A stretch of 33,891 nt of DNA from Sulfurimonas sp. (GCA_027019325.1 JALUWT010000017.1:1-33891), one strand, 5' to 3'; counted from the first letter of the stretch, positions 17,694 to 26,879 are shown. Translations and numbers: made by a program. The notes: a model not told the origin generated them from the sequence alone.

Positions 17694-18836
17694 TTAAAAC
17701 TTTATGATAGCATCTAACTGCACACGCTCATAATCTGCTGCTGGCTTTGTAGCTTTTTTCCCTGCAAAAAGTGTATCAAAAAAGAATGTTCCAGCAAGGT
17801 ATGTGTTTTTGCCAAATTTATATTTTGCTCTTATGGCATGTCCTTTAGCAGCACTACCACCACCAAAATTATCAGAGTCACTATGCGCACCGAGTACTGC
17901 ATCCGCTTGAAGATAAGTATAAGAATACTTCACTTGCCAATCATAAACACGTTTTGCTTTACCAAATTGTACTGCCACATCATATCCAAAGTTTTTATTA
18001 CTTGCGGCAGAGTTATATACTGTTGAAGCGGCAAATGCAAGTGGCTTACTTATTACATCTTTTAATTTGAATTCTCCAAATGCTTCTACAATATGGTAAT
18101 TATTTTCAAAGACACCATTTACTAAAGTGTTCCCCATGCCTGTATTTTTATTAGTGCCATAAATAGGCGTATTTCCTTTAATACCAGTGTAGTAATAAAC
18201 AGCTGCACCTAAGTTTAACTGAGAATTTTCTAATTTCATTTTTTGTACATATTGTGCAAAAAAGAGGTTGATACTGTTTTTTGCAGTAACCTGCTCCGCA
18301 TATGTTGGCTGATTGACACCTAAGTTGATGATGCGAGAGTCATTTTCATAGTTATAACTTATACCATTGAATGAGATGTCATTATCCCAAATAAGCTGAG
18401 ACTTTATCGGTCTATATAGCATATAGGGATGTCTTCCAGCTTTTAATGTAGAGTCTCCTTTTTTATATGTAATATCTAAAATGTTAAATCTTAGTGACTG
18501 CCAAAAGTAATCACTTAAAGGTTTGTTATCTAAAAATGTTTGATTACCAGAAGTTGGATTTCCGTAGCCACTTCTCATACCAACGTCAAATTTGAGATTT
18601 TTAGTTAAATCAAAAGCTGATACTAGTCTTAATCTATATCTATTGTGATACGTTGATTTGTTTGTACTTTCAGTTGCATCTTTATAAAAAGTTTCTTTAC
18701 TCTCATAGCGTAATCTGAGATCACCTTTGAAATGAAATCTATCTAGAAATTTTTCTTCTGTAGTTGTTATTGTCTCTGCGTTCATAGCAGTTCCTAAAGT
18801 GAGTACAGCTAAAGCTGATAAAACGATTTTTTTCAT
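17694..18836 (-). CDS. Outer-membrane porin-like beta-barrel protein
   Basis: Signal peptide MKKIVLSALAVLTLGTAMNA, so ATG at 18836 is preferred over the 18938 start; alternating amphipathic strands; terminal Phe (VQLDAIIKF). Confidence 0.8.
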   Translation of the reverse strand: MKKIVLSALAVLTLGTAMNAETITTTEEKFLDRFHFKGDLRLRYESKETFYKDATESTNKSTYHNRYRLRLVSAFDLTKNLKFDVGMRSGYGNPTSGNQTFLDNKPLSDYFWQSLRFNILDITYKKGDSTLKAGRHPYMLYRPIKSQLIWDNDISFNGISYNYENDSRIINLGVNQPTYAEQVTAKNSINLFFAQYVQKMKLENSQLNLGAAVYYYTGIKGNTPIYGTNKNTGMGNTLVNGVFENNYHIVEAFGEFKLKDVISKPLAFAASTVYNSAASNKNFGYDVAVQFGKAKRVYDWQVKYSYTYLQADAVLGAHSDSDNFGGGSAAKGHAIRAKYKFGKNTYLAGTFFFDTLFAGKKATKPAADYERVQLDAIIKF

Positions 18837-18990
18837 CTTCTGTTTCCTTGTTATATTGTTAAGTATTATAGTTTTATGTTTTGTATATATTGCAAAGTTG
18901 AGCCCATAGGCAAAGAATTTGAAAAAGTGAACAAACAAATATAAAACAATATCTATGAGTTCAAACTTTGAATATATAAAGGGTTAGTGT

Positions 18991-19308
18991 TTACGAGTGT
19001 AATATGGGAGGTTTGTATAATGAATAGTTGTTTTTATATGAATAGAGATAGAGTTGATAACCTGGTTGTGGAGTAGAAAAAGTGTTAAAAACATAAGTTA
19101 TAAAAGCATCAAAAAGCATTGTTGTCTTTGCTTTTTCTTCGAGTTTGTCTTCAAGATCTTTGTCAAGCTCTTTGTCCTGTGTGTCTACACTCTTTTCACT
19201 GCAGTTTTCTATCATATTAGCATCTACAACAGGAGCAGCGAGGACAAATAATGAAAAAACTATCATCATAACATGAAGTAAACGTTTTACATCTGTATGT
19301 ATTGTCAT
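18991..19308 (-). CDS. Uncharacterised small secreted/membrane protein (105 aa)
   Basis: N-terminal hydrophobic segment VMMIVFSLFVLAAPVVDA, acidic/charged central region, Tyr-rich C-terminus; own Pho-box-like promoter and GGAGCT SD. Confidence 0.65.
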   Translation of the reverse strand: MTIHTDVKRLLHVMMIVFSLFVLAAPVVDANMIENCSEKSVDTQDKELDKDLEDKLEEKAKTTMLFDAFITYVFNTFSTPQPGYQLYLYSYKNNYSLYKPPILHS

Positions 19309-19339
19309 GCTGAGCTCCTATGTGAAAATTGATGTCGTA

Positions 19340-19372
19340 ATAATAGAGAAAGAAGATTACGAGAAGGTTACA
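19340..19372 (-). promoter_or_regulatory. Predicted Pho-box promoter of the 105-aa protein gene
   Basis: Minus strand TGTAACC-TTCT-CGTAATC (19372-19355), 9 bp, TATTAT (19345-19340). Confidence 0.7.
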
Positions 19373-19387
19373 AGAACACACTTATTT

Positions 19388-19420
19388 TGTAACCTTCTTG
19401 TAATCAAGTAATTTTATACT
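19388..19420 (+). promoter_or_regulatory. Predicted Pho-box promoter of the OprO/P-like porin
   Basis: TGTAACC-TTCT-TGTAATC (19388-19405), 9 bp, TATACT (19415-19420). Confidence 0.8.
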
Positions 19421-19457
19421 TCCGCCGAACAAACGAAAAACAAAAAGGAATTCACAA

Positions 19458-20702
19458 ATGAAAAGAATCGTTTTATCAGCTTTAGCTGCTTTAACTCTAG
19501 GCTCAGTTGCTGCAAATGCAGGAGTTACAAAATTATACCAAGATGCAAATGGTCAAGTTTTTACTAAGGCGGGTGAAGGTCGTACTTTACTTAAAACACC
19601 AACACCTGTTTTTTCTCATGCAGATAAATTGAAGTTTTCAGGCCAAACTTTTATAGGATATAAAAGTACACATTATGCAGATAGTAATACACCAAGTCAG
19701 CAAGACTTTGAAATTCGTCGTGGTTATTTTCAACTAAAAGCATATCTTTTAGATGATCCAAAATCTTACTACCGTGTTACGATGGATGTAACTAGAGAAG
19801 GAGCAACAACAGCTACAACTAATGGAAGTATGATAGTTCGTGCAAAATATGCTTACTTAAACCTACATAATGTTTTACCTGTAACAAGTCTTGAAATAGG
19901 TCTTGCACATCGTCCTTGGCATGATTATGAAGAGCACAACTCTTGGATGTACAGAAGTATTTCAGAAATTTTGATTGAAAATCACAACTCTGCTCACCTT
20001 TCTAGCTCAGCTGACTTTGGAGTAATGGCTAAAACTAGAACAAAATACTTTGATGCAGATTACGGTGTGTTTAACGGTGAAGGGTATCACTCTGCACAAG
20101 TATCAAATGGTATGAGTTTAGAGTGGAGATTCACAGGCCACTTGCTTGGTACTCAATCACATCATCATCCTGAAAAGCATACATACTTTGATGCATCATT
20201 CTTTGGTCAATTGAACTATAAACACTCTGCAGTAACTCAAGATACAAGCTATGTTCTTACAGATACAAATGGTAATACTCATAATGTTAGTGCTTCAAAA
20301 ACAATTGGTTATGATGATTTAAAATTTTATGGACTACATAGTGTATTTAATATGCCGGCATTTCTTATATCAGCTCAGTATGTTACATCGACAAATACAT
20401 CTAAGAATCAAGCAACACATGCTTCTAAAGGTTCGGGTAGAGGTTATAGTGTAAATGCAGGGTATCGTATGGGTAGTGAACATCAATACAAAGTATTTGC
20501 TAGATATGACAAGTGGACTCCAGATGTAAAAACTGGTGCTATAGAGTATGCTAGAAAAACAGAAATTGCGGGTGCAGCATGGAGACAAAATAGTAATGTT
20601 GAATGGATAGCTAATGTTACTATTGATAACAATCAATATGCTGCAAATACTGCTAATCCTAAATCAACTGCTTATATGTTGACAACGCAAATAGATTTCT
20701 AA
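19458..20702 (+). CDS. Phosphate/polyphosphate-selective porin (OprO/OprP family-like)
   Basis: Signal peptide MKRIVLSALAALTLGSVAANA; QDFEIRRGYFQLKAYLLDDPKSYYRVTMDVTRE...YLNLHNVLPVTSLEIGLAHRPW; terminal Phe (TQIDF). Confidence 0.75.
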   Translation: MKRIVLSALAALTLGSVAANAGVTKLYQDANGQVFTKAGEGRTLLKTPTPVFSHADKLKFSGQTFIGYKSTHYADSNTPSQQDFEIRRGYFQLKAYLLDDPKSYYRVTMDVTREGATTATTNGSMIVRAKYAYLNLHNVLPVTSLEIGLAHRPWHDYEEHNSWMYRSISEILIENHNSAHLSSSADFGVMAKTRTKYFDADYGVFNGEGYHSAQVSNGMSLEWRFTGHLLGTQSHHHPEKHTYFDASFFGQLNYKHSAVTQDTSYVLTDTNGNTHNVSASKTIGYDDLKFYGLHSVFNMPAFLISAQYVTSTNTSKNQATHASKGSGRGYSVNAGYRMGSEHQYKVFARYDKWTPDVKTGAIEYARKTEIAGAAWRQNSNVEWIANVTIDNNQYAANTANPKSTAYMLTTQIDF

Positions 20703-20747
20703 ACTAAAACACAAATTTCAAATTTCATTTCTCCCCTTGTTTATGAT

Positions 20748-20768
20748 TGAAGCCCAAAAAGGGCTTCA
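20748..20768. terminator. Possible bidirectional hairpin between convergent porin and desaturase genes
   Basis: TGAAGCCC-AAAAA-GGGCTTCA perfect 8-bp stem between the two stop codons; no strong U-tract. Confidence 0.5.
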
Positions 20769-20771
20769 TGA

Positions 20772-21974
20772 TTAAACTCCTTCTACGCGTAAAACTTTCG
20801 TATTTCCGACCATTAATTCAATAGTCATAAAAAATCTTTTCCAGACTGATTCTTGACGATATTCTAAGTTGTGTTTTTTACAGATCTCTTTTACAATGGG
20901 CTGCATTTTTTGATAAAAAGAGTGGGGCATATTTGGGAAAAGATGATGCTCTACCTGATAGTTTAAAAAGCCATGTAAAAAATCGATGAGGTCCGTTCCT
21001 GTATTGTAATTAACACTACCCATGATTTGACGTAGATAGTACTCACCTTGTGATTTGTGTGGTGTTTCAAATTGATAGATATCTTCTGCAGAGTGATTCG
21101 GAACGATAACTAAAAAGGAGTGCAGATTTGCAAAAAATTCTCCTAAAAGTAAAAATCCAAAAACGATACTAACGGTATGCCATCCAAAAGGTAAAAAGAG
21201 CAAAGGTAAAAAGAGAAACTGAAAAAGCCCATAAGGAAGATAATACTCTAACCAAAGCTCACGCCCACTTTTTGTAAAAGGAGAGTATTCAAGATGCTGT
21301 GTCTCACGCAATTTTTGAACTTTTGCATCTTTGTTCTTTAAGATTCTGAGTGTATTTGGTGCATAGTAGAGTATTTTCCAAAAAGCGGCAAAAATGTAAA
21401 TAACGGTATATTTCATCCACATAGGAATCTTTTTTTTATGCAACCATTCGAGATTTTTTTCTACATTGTCAGGGTCATCAAGTTCACCTAAATGGTAGTG
21501 GTGCATAATGTTGTGCTCATATGCCCAAGCATCGGGTTTTATCCAGTCTAGCCAGTCAATATATCTACGATTTCCTGCTGCAAAACCAGCTTTTGTATAT
21601 CTGTATGGAATGTTAGGCACCTTGTCATAAGCACCATGCAGAATTGGGTGTGTGACATTGGACCACCTTGCGACATTACCAACACCGATTAAAAAAGCAC
21701 CTAAAATGCCAACTGTATAGAAAATAAAAGATGAAAAAGAGACATTGAAAAAACTTGTGATGCCAATAAAAGCTATAAATAAAAAGCCTGAGATTGTTGC
21801 AAAACGTCCCCAACGTTCTAGTTTTAAAAGATGTTCAAAATCTTTTTGTCCGACTTGAATGCTTTTTTTGATTGTATCTATATCACGCTGAAGCTGCCAC
21901 TGGTCAACTTTATGATAGGGTGAATATTCTTTATCTTTGTTTGCTAATGTTTCCTGAGAGGTAAATTTTGACAA
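20772..21974 (-). CDS. Fatty acid desaturase
   Basis: Three His boxes: HPILH, HNIMHH, QVEHHLFPNMPH; TM segments. Confidence 0.9.
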   Translation of the reverse strand: MSKFTSQETLANKDKEYSPYHKVDQWQLQRDIDTIKKSIQVGQKDFEHLLKLERWGRFATISGFLFIAFIGITSFFNVSFSSFIFYTVGILGAFLIGVGNVARWSNVTHPILHGAYDKVPNIPYRYTKAGFAAGNRRYIDWLDWIKPDAWAYEHNIMHHYHLGELDDPDNVEKNLEWLHKKKIPMWMKYTVIYIFAAFWKILYYAPNTLRILKNKDAKVQKLRETQHLEYSPFTKSGRELWLEYYLPYGLFQFLFLPLLFLPFGWHTVSIVFGFLLLGEFFANLHSFLVIVPNHSAEDIYQFETPHKSQGEYYLRQIMGSVNYNTGTDLIDFLHGFLNYQVEHHLFPNMPHSFYQKMQPIVKEICKKHNLEYRQESVWKRFFMTIELMVGNTKVLRVEGV

Positions 21975-22116
21975 TATTTCTACTCCATTTTTTTTGGAAT
22001 TATATATAAATAATATTTAAGTTACGTATAATTAAAGCATATAGTAAAAAATATTTTATGGAATGTAAATACCATTTTGGATAAAATAGCATTACTTATA
22101 ATAATTGGAGATTTTA

Positions 22117-23037
22117 ATGGACGCAGCCAAATATATTTGGATGAATGGAGAATTTGTAGCTTGGGAAGATGCTAAAGTACATGTTTTAACACATACTATT
22201 CATTATGGAAATGGTGTTATTGAAGGAACAAAAGCATATAAAACAGAGAAAGGGTATGCAATTTTTCGTTTAAATGACCATACGAAAAGATTAAAAGAGT
22301 CAGCAAAAATGACACTTATTGACATACCTTATACGGTTGAAGAGTTGAATTTAGCACAGATAGAGTTAGTACGTAAAAATGAGTTCACGGGGGACAATGT
22401 CTATTTGCGTCCTTTTTCATTTTTGGGCTATGGCGTTATGGGTCTGTACCATAAAGATGCTCCGGTTGAGACTGCGGTTGCTGCGTGGGAGTGGGGTGCG
22501 TACCTTGGCGAAGAAGGTATGCGCAAAGGCATTCGTCTTAAAATTGTCTCTATGACACGCCCTGCAAATACTTCAAACATGGGAAAAGCAAAAGCAACAG
22601 CGAACTACCTTAACTCACAAATGGCAAAATATGAGGCTATTGACTGTGGTTATGATGAAGCACTGTTACTTGATGACCAGGGTTATGTTGCAGAAGCGAG
22701 TGGCGCTTCATTTTTTATGATAAAAGATGGTGAGATAATTACACCGCCAAGTGACAATGCCCTCGCATCCATTACACAAAAAATGGTCATAGAGATGGCA
22801 GAAGATATGGGCTACACGGTAACACGCCGAAGAATTACAAGAGAAGAAGTCTATGTGGCAGATGAGGCGTTTTTAACAGGGACAGCGGCTGAGATTACAC
22901 CTATTGCTCTTGTAGATGCAAGAGAGATTGGATGTGGCTCACGCGGAGAGACAACAGCAATTATTCAAAGTTCTTACTTTGACATTGTTTTTGGAAGAAA
23001 TAAAAAATACGAACACTACTTAACATACGTAGATTAA
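22117..23037 (+). CDS. ilvE: Branched-chain-amino-acid aminotransferase
   Basis: IWMNGEFVAWEDAKVHVLTHTIHYGNGVIEGTKAY, class IV PLP signature region EASGASFFMIKDGEIITPPSDNALASITQKMVIEMA; ATG at 22117 with TTGGAG SD. Confidence 0.95.
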   Translation: MDAAKYIWMNGEFVAWEDAKVHVLTHTIHYGNGVIEGTKAYKTEKGYAIFRLNDHTKRLKESAKMTLIDIPYTVEELNLAQIELVRKNEFTGDNVYLRPFSFLGYGVMGLYHKDAPVETAVAAWEWGAYLGEEGMRKGIRLKIVSMTRPANTSNMGKAKATANYLNSQMAKYEAIDCGYDEALLLDDQGYVAEASGASFFMIKDGEIITPPSDNALASITQKMVIEMAEDMGYTVTRRRITREEVYVADEAFLTGTAAEITPIALVDAREIGCGSRGETTAIIQSSYFDIVFGRNKKYEHYLTYVD

Positions 23038-23050
23038 AAAAGGAAAAAAT

Positions 23051-24160
23051 TTGAAAGAAAACATACTAATGGCATCAGATATGAATGACTATTTTAACAA
23101 AAAAAAGAGTGAAGGCGGTGGCTATAAGCAATCAAACTCAGGCGGTAACAGTGGAGGCCCAAGCGGTCCGCAAATGCCAAATATGAACTTTAATTTCGGT
23201 GGCGGTAAAGCGGCTTTTTTATATGTTCTTATTGGTTTAGTGATAGTTTTGATTTTGGCAAAACCTTTTACAATTATTCAAGAGGGTGAACGCGGGATTT
23301 TAAGTACAAATGGTAAATATCAGGAACAGGCACTGCTGCCGGGACTTCATTTTATAGTTCCTATCATCCAAAAAGTCTATACAGTCGATACGAAAGTCCG
23401 TATCATTAACTATGCATCTCACTTGGAAACAAATACAGGCAGAGAGTCAGGTATTGTCGGTAAACGTGCCATAACAGTTCTTGATAAACGTGGACTTCCT
23501 GTCTCCATCGAACTTACGGTGCAGTATAGACTCAATGCACAATTTGCAGCGCAGACTATCTCTAATTGGGGATTTACATGGGAAGACAAAATCATCAATC
23601 CTGTCGTGCGTGATGTTGTACGTAATGTTGTCGGTCAGTATGATGCAGAATCACTCCCTATGATACGTGATAAAATTGCAGCAGAGATAGAGGCAGGCTT
23701 GAGAAAGAACATCGCAAGTTTGAAAAACTCTCCTGTTATTTTACAATCAGTACAGCTGCGTGATATTATCTTGCCTACAAAAGTAAAAGATCAAATAGAG
23801 CGTGTCCAAATCGCAAAACAAGAGGTTCAAAAAGCAGAGCAGGACGTACAGCGTGCAAAACAAGACGCACTGAAAAAAGCGGCTCAGGCGCAAGGTGTGG
23901 CAGATCAGGCAAGAATTGAAGCCAAAGGTAAAGCAGATGCTATTACTATAAATGCTGATGCACAAGCAAAAGCGAACCTGCTTATTTCAAAATCATTAAC
24001 AACAAAACTGCTTCAATTAAAGCAAATACAGGTACAAGGAAAGTTCAATGATGCATTGCGTGATAACAAAGATGCTAAAATCTTCTTAACGCCTGGTGGT
24101 TCTACTCCAAATATCTGGGTAGATACGAAAGATGTGAAACAAAGAACAACGGCACGCTGA
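23051..24160 (+). CDS. SPFH/prohibitin-like membrane protein (HflK/stomatin-like)
   Basis: Gly-rich N-terminus, one TM, IQEGERGILSTNGKYQEQALLPGLHFIVPIIQKVYTVDTKV, Ala/Gln/Lys coiled coil. TTG start with AGGA SD, or ATG at 23069. Confidence 0.88.
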   Translation: MKENILMASDMNDYFNKKKSEGGGYKQSNSGGNSGGPSGPQMPNMNFNFGGGKAAFLYVLIGLVIVLILAKPFTIIQEGERGILSTNGKYQEQALLPGLHFIVPIIQKVYTVDTKVRIINYASHLETNTGRESGIVGKRAITVLDKRGLPVSIELTVQYRLNAQFAAQTISNWGFTWEDKIINPVVRDVVRNVVGQYDAESLPMIRDKIAAEIEAGLRKNIASLKNSPVILQSVQLRDIILPTKVKDQIERVQIAKQEVQKAEQDVQRAKQDALKKAAQAQGVADQARIEAKGKADAITINADAQAKANLLISKSLTTKLLQLKQIQVQGKFNDALRDNKDAKIFLTPGGSTPNIWVDTKDVKQRTTAR

Positions 24161-24162
24161 GA

Positions 24163-24843
24163 ATGGAAGAAATTTTAAATAGAGTAGACTGGCAAAAGCA
24201 GGAGCTTCTGCCAGTTATCATTCAGGACTCTACAACAAATGAAGTGTTGATGATGGCTTACATGAACCGTGAGGCCTTGGAGCTTTCACTCAAAACAAAA
24301 ATCGCACATTATTTCTCACGCTCGAAACAGCGTATCTGGAAAAAAGGTGAAAGCAGTGGACATACGCAGGAGATAGAATCTTTTAACATCGACTGCGATA
24401 ATGACACACTGCTTATAAAAGTAAAACAAAATGGTGTAGCATGCCACACTGGCAGAAAATCGTGCTTTTTTACAGAACTTGAAAGTGGCACAGTTGCCAG
24501 TGAAGTTGAAATAAATACACAAGCTGCCTATGGCATTATAGATACACTTTACCATACAATCCAAGAGCGTAAAAATGCAGACCCAGAAACTTCTTGGACA
24601 GCGAAACTTTTAAGTAAAGGTGAAAATACGATACTTAAAAAAGTTGTAGAAGAAGCTGGAGAGTACTGTTTCGCACATAAAGATAATGATGAGCCAGAGA
24701 TGGTTTATGAAGCAGCTGACCTTACATACCATATGCTTGTAGCGCTTGCTTCAAAAAATATTTCGCCCGATAGAATTAAACAAGAGCTTGCTCGTAGATT
24801 TGGTATGAGTGGCATAGAAGAAAAAAATTCGAGAGTAGATTAA
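24163..24843 (+). CDS. hisIE: Bifunctional phosphoribosyl-AMP cyclohydrolase/phosphoribosyl-ATP pyrophosphatase
   Basis: HisI: AYMNREALELSLKTKIAHYFSRSKQRIWKKGESSGHTQ...CDNDTLLIKVKQNGVACHTGRKSCFF; HisE: KKVVEEAGEYCFAHKD...EAADLTYHMLVAL. Confidence 0.96.
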   Translation: MEEILNRVDWQKQELLPVIIQDSTTNEVLMMAYMNREALELSLKTKIAHYFSRSKQRIWKKGESSGHTQEIESFNIDCDNDTLLIKVKQNGVACHTGRKSCFFTELESGTVASEVEINTQAAYGIIDTLYHTIQERKNADPETSWTAKLLSKGENTILKKVVEEAGEYCFAHKDNDEPEMVYEAADLTYHMLVALASKNISPDRIKQELARRFGMSGIEEKNSRVD

Positions 24844-24852
24844 GTAAACCAT

Positions 24853-25365
24853 ATGAAAGTGAACATAAAGAACTTTATAGATGGACTTATACCCTATGAT
24901 TACATTTTATTTGGTACTTCCTTTGCACTTTTTATACTCTTTATCATTTTAGCGATTTTACTTAGAAGAAAAGTAGCTGCTGCACTCTTTTTTGTTTTAC
25001 TTGCATTTGCTTCTTTCTTGCTTGGTCCTACCTTAGGGTACCTGCAGATGCACAAACTTTTGTTTAAAAATAAAACAGAGCTTATTTCACAAAAAAAACT
25101 CCATTTTTCTCAAGCAGTGATTGTCAAGGGAACGCTGACAAATGAATCACATCGTGATTTTCAGTCGTGCAAGATTACAGCAAGTGCTTACAAAGTTACA
25201 GGTAATAAATACAAAAATTATATACTGAAGTTAAAACCTTTTAAAAAGATGTCGATTTTTGAAAAAGATATAAAAAAGGGCGAAACCCGTGAATTTAAAA
25301 TCATAGTGGAACCTTTTACATATAAACGGGATTATAATATCTCTTTAGGAGCAAGTTGCAAATGA
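24853..25365 (+). CDS. Membrane protein, DUF2393-like
   Basis: Two N-terminal TM segments then a soluble beta-rich domain; tandem with a similar downstream gene. Confidence 0.6.
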   Translation: MKVNIKNFIDGLIPYDYILFGTSFALFILFIILAILLRRKVAAALFFVLLAFASFLLGPTLGYLQMHKLLFKNKTELISQKKLHFSQAVIVKGTLTNESHRDFQSCKITASAYKVTGNKYKNYILKLKPFKKMSIFEKDIKKGETREFKIIVEPFTYKRDYNISLGASCK

Positions 25366-25907
25366 CACTACTTAATATTTGGCACTATGTGGTGCTTGGA
25401 ATTATCTTACTTATTTTTATCGGTGGTGTCGTTGCTTCATTAAAACAGAGTGATGCGAAAATGAAGTATTCTATGCTCTTTTCTATTACACTCATTACGC
25501 TTTTTTTAGCTGTTTTTTCTGTCTTTGTTGTTGACAAATATACTAAAAAAGTCACACTGAGTAAAATGAAAAACAAACGTCTTTTGAGTACAGAAAAAAT
25601 CATCTATACTGGGATTGTGACTAATGTTGGAAATTATCCAATAGGGCAGGTGACTTTTGATATTAAACTAGTAAACAAAGGGCATGCAACGGGAAATGTA
25701 AAAGGCGGGAACTTTTATAAACCAAGTGGTATTGTTGCCTTCTTTTCTGGAGGGTTTAATAGAAGTGATAAGCCTCAGACAATTGAAAAAAAATTTATTG
25801 TGGCAAAGAATTTAAAACCGGGGCAGTCTACTCCTTTTCGAGTCTACTTTGGCTATCCACCCTATTTTAGTTCAACGGCACAGTTTGCAAAAGTTTGGGG
25901 ACATTAA
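25356..25907 (+). CDS. Membrane protein, DUF2393-like (second copy)
   Basis: Same architecture as the preceding gene, 10-nt overlap with it. Confidence 0.6.
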   Translation: MQMTLLNIWHYVVLGIILLIFIGGVVASLKQSDAKMKYSMLFSITLITLFLAVFSVFVVDKYTKKVTLSKMKNKRLLSTEKIIYTGIVTNVGNYPIGQVTFDIKLVNKGHATGNVKGGNFYKPSGIVAFFSGGFNRSDKPQTIEKKFIVAKNLKPGQSTPFRVYFGYPPYFSSTAQFAKVWGH

Positions 25908-25919
25908 GTTTTGAGAGCT

Positions 25920-26879
25920 TTAGTACTTTAAACCAATCTTTTTTAAAGCATGGTTTATGTGCCTTATCTGCTGATTTTTGTCTCTGCACCATTGTGGAGC
26001 TAAAAGAGAATCATCATCTATCCCTGCTGTTACTCTCTGTACGCTTACATTTTCTGGTTTCATCTCTAAAGCTTTGAGTAGGGTGTTAAGGTAGAGCTCT
26101 TCACTAATCGGCTGAAATTCTCCACGTGCATATTCATTAGCAAGTGCTGTTCTTTTTACCACATAAAGAGGATGGTATTTAACAGAATCAATTCCCCATT
26201 CATAGGCCTCTTTTGCAGTTTCAAGCATCATCTTCTGTGTCTCACCTGGAAGACCAAAGATAAGATGCCCACAGACATTGAGTCCTGCTTCTTTTGATTT
26301 GAGAATCCACTCTTTTACATTAGCGCTATCATGGCCGCGGTTGATTTTTTTCAAGGTGGCATCATACACTGACTGTATGCCAAACTCAAGCCATATCTCT
26401 TTTTCTTTGTTGAGCTCTTTGAGGTACTCTAAAGTCTCCTCTGTGATGCTGTCAGAGCGTGTTCCGATGCTCAAACCGACTACATTGTCAAATGAAAGTG
26501 CTTTTTCATAGAGTGCCTTAAGCGTTTGAAATGGGGCATAGGTATTTGTAAAAGATTGAAAGTAGACAAGAAATTTCTCTGCGCCATACTCCCTTTTTTG
26601 CCGTGAAGAGATAGCATCAAACTGCTGTTTGAGTTGTAGTAACTGTTTGTCAAGAAAAGGGTTTTCATCGGAATCAAGATTGAGATGAAAACCTTTGAGT
26701 GCCTGAACTGTTTGGGTACTTGCAGAAAAGGAGTCGTTTTCACAAAAAGTACAGCCACCTTTAGCCACTGTGCCGTCAATGTTGGGACAGGTAAAACCTG
26801 AAATATTGATGCCGACTTTGTAAACTTTAACACCAAACTTTTCACGCAGGTAGCTACCGTAGGTATATATTTGTTTCAT
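25920..26879 (-). CDS. Radical SAM protein, YhcC/TIGR01212-like
   Basis: YLREKFGVKVYKVGINISGFTCPNIDGTVAKGGCTFCENDSFS, LVYFQSFTNTYAP, EFGIQSVYDATLKKINRGH, HLIFGLPGET. Confidence 0.92.
   Translation of the reverse strand: MKQIYTYGSYLREKFGVKVYKVGINISGFTCPNIDGTVAKGGCTFCENDSFSASTQTVQALKGFHLNLDSDENPFLDKQLLQLKQQFDAISSRQKREYGAEKFLVYFQSFTNTYAPFQTLKALYEKALSFDNVVGLSIGTRSDSITEETLEYLKELNKEKEIWLEFGIQSVYDATLKKINRGHDSANVKEWILKSKEAGLNVCGHLIFGLPGETQKMMLETAKEAYEWGIDSVKYHPLYVVKRTALANEYARGEFQPISEELYLNTLLKALEMKPENVSVQRVTAGIDDDSLLAPQWCRDKNQQIRHINHALKKIGLKY

Noticed and set aside
21975-22045. Possible Pho-like box upstream of the desaturase (CTTTAAT...CGTAACT)
   Set aside because: Several mismatches in both half-sites and no good -10 at 9 bp; not comparable to the five convincing sites.
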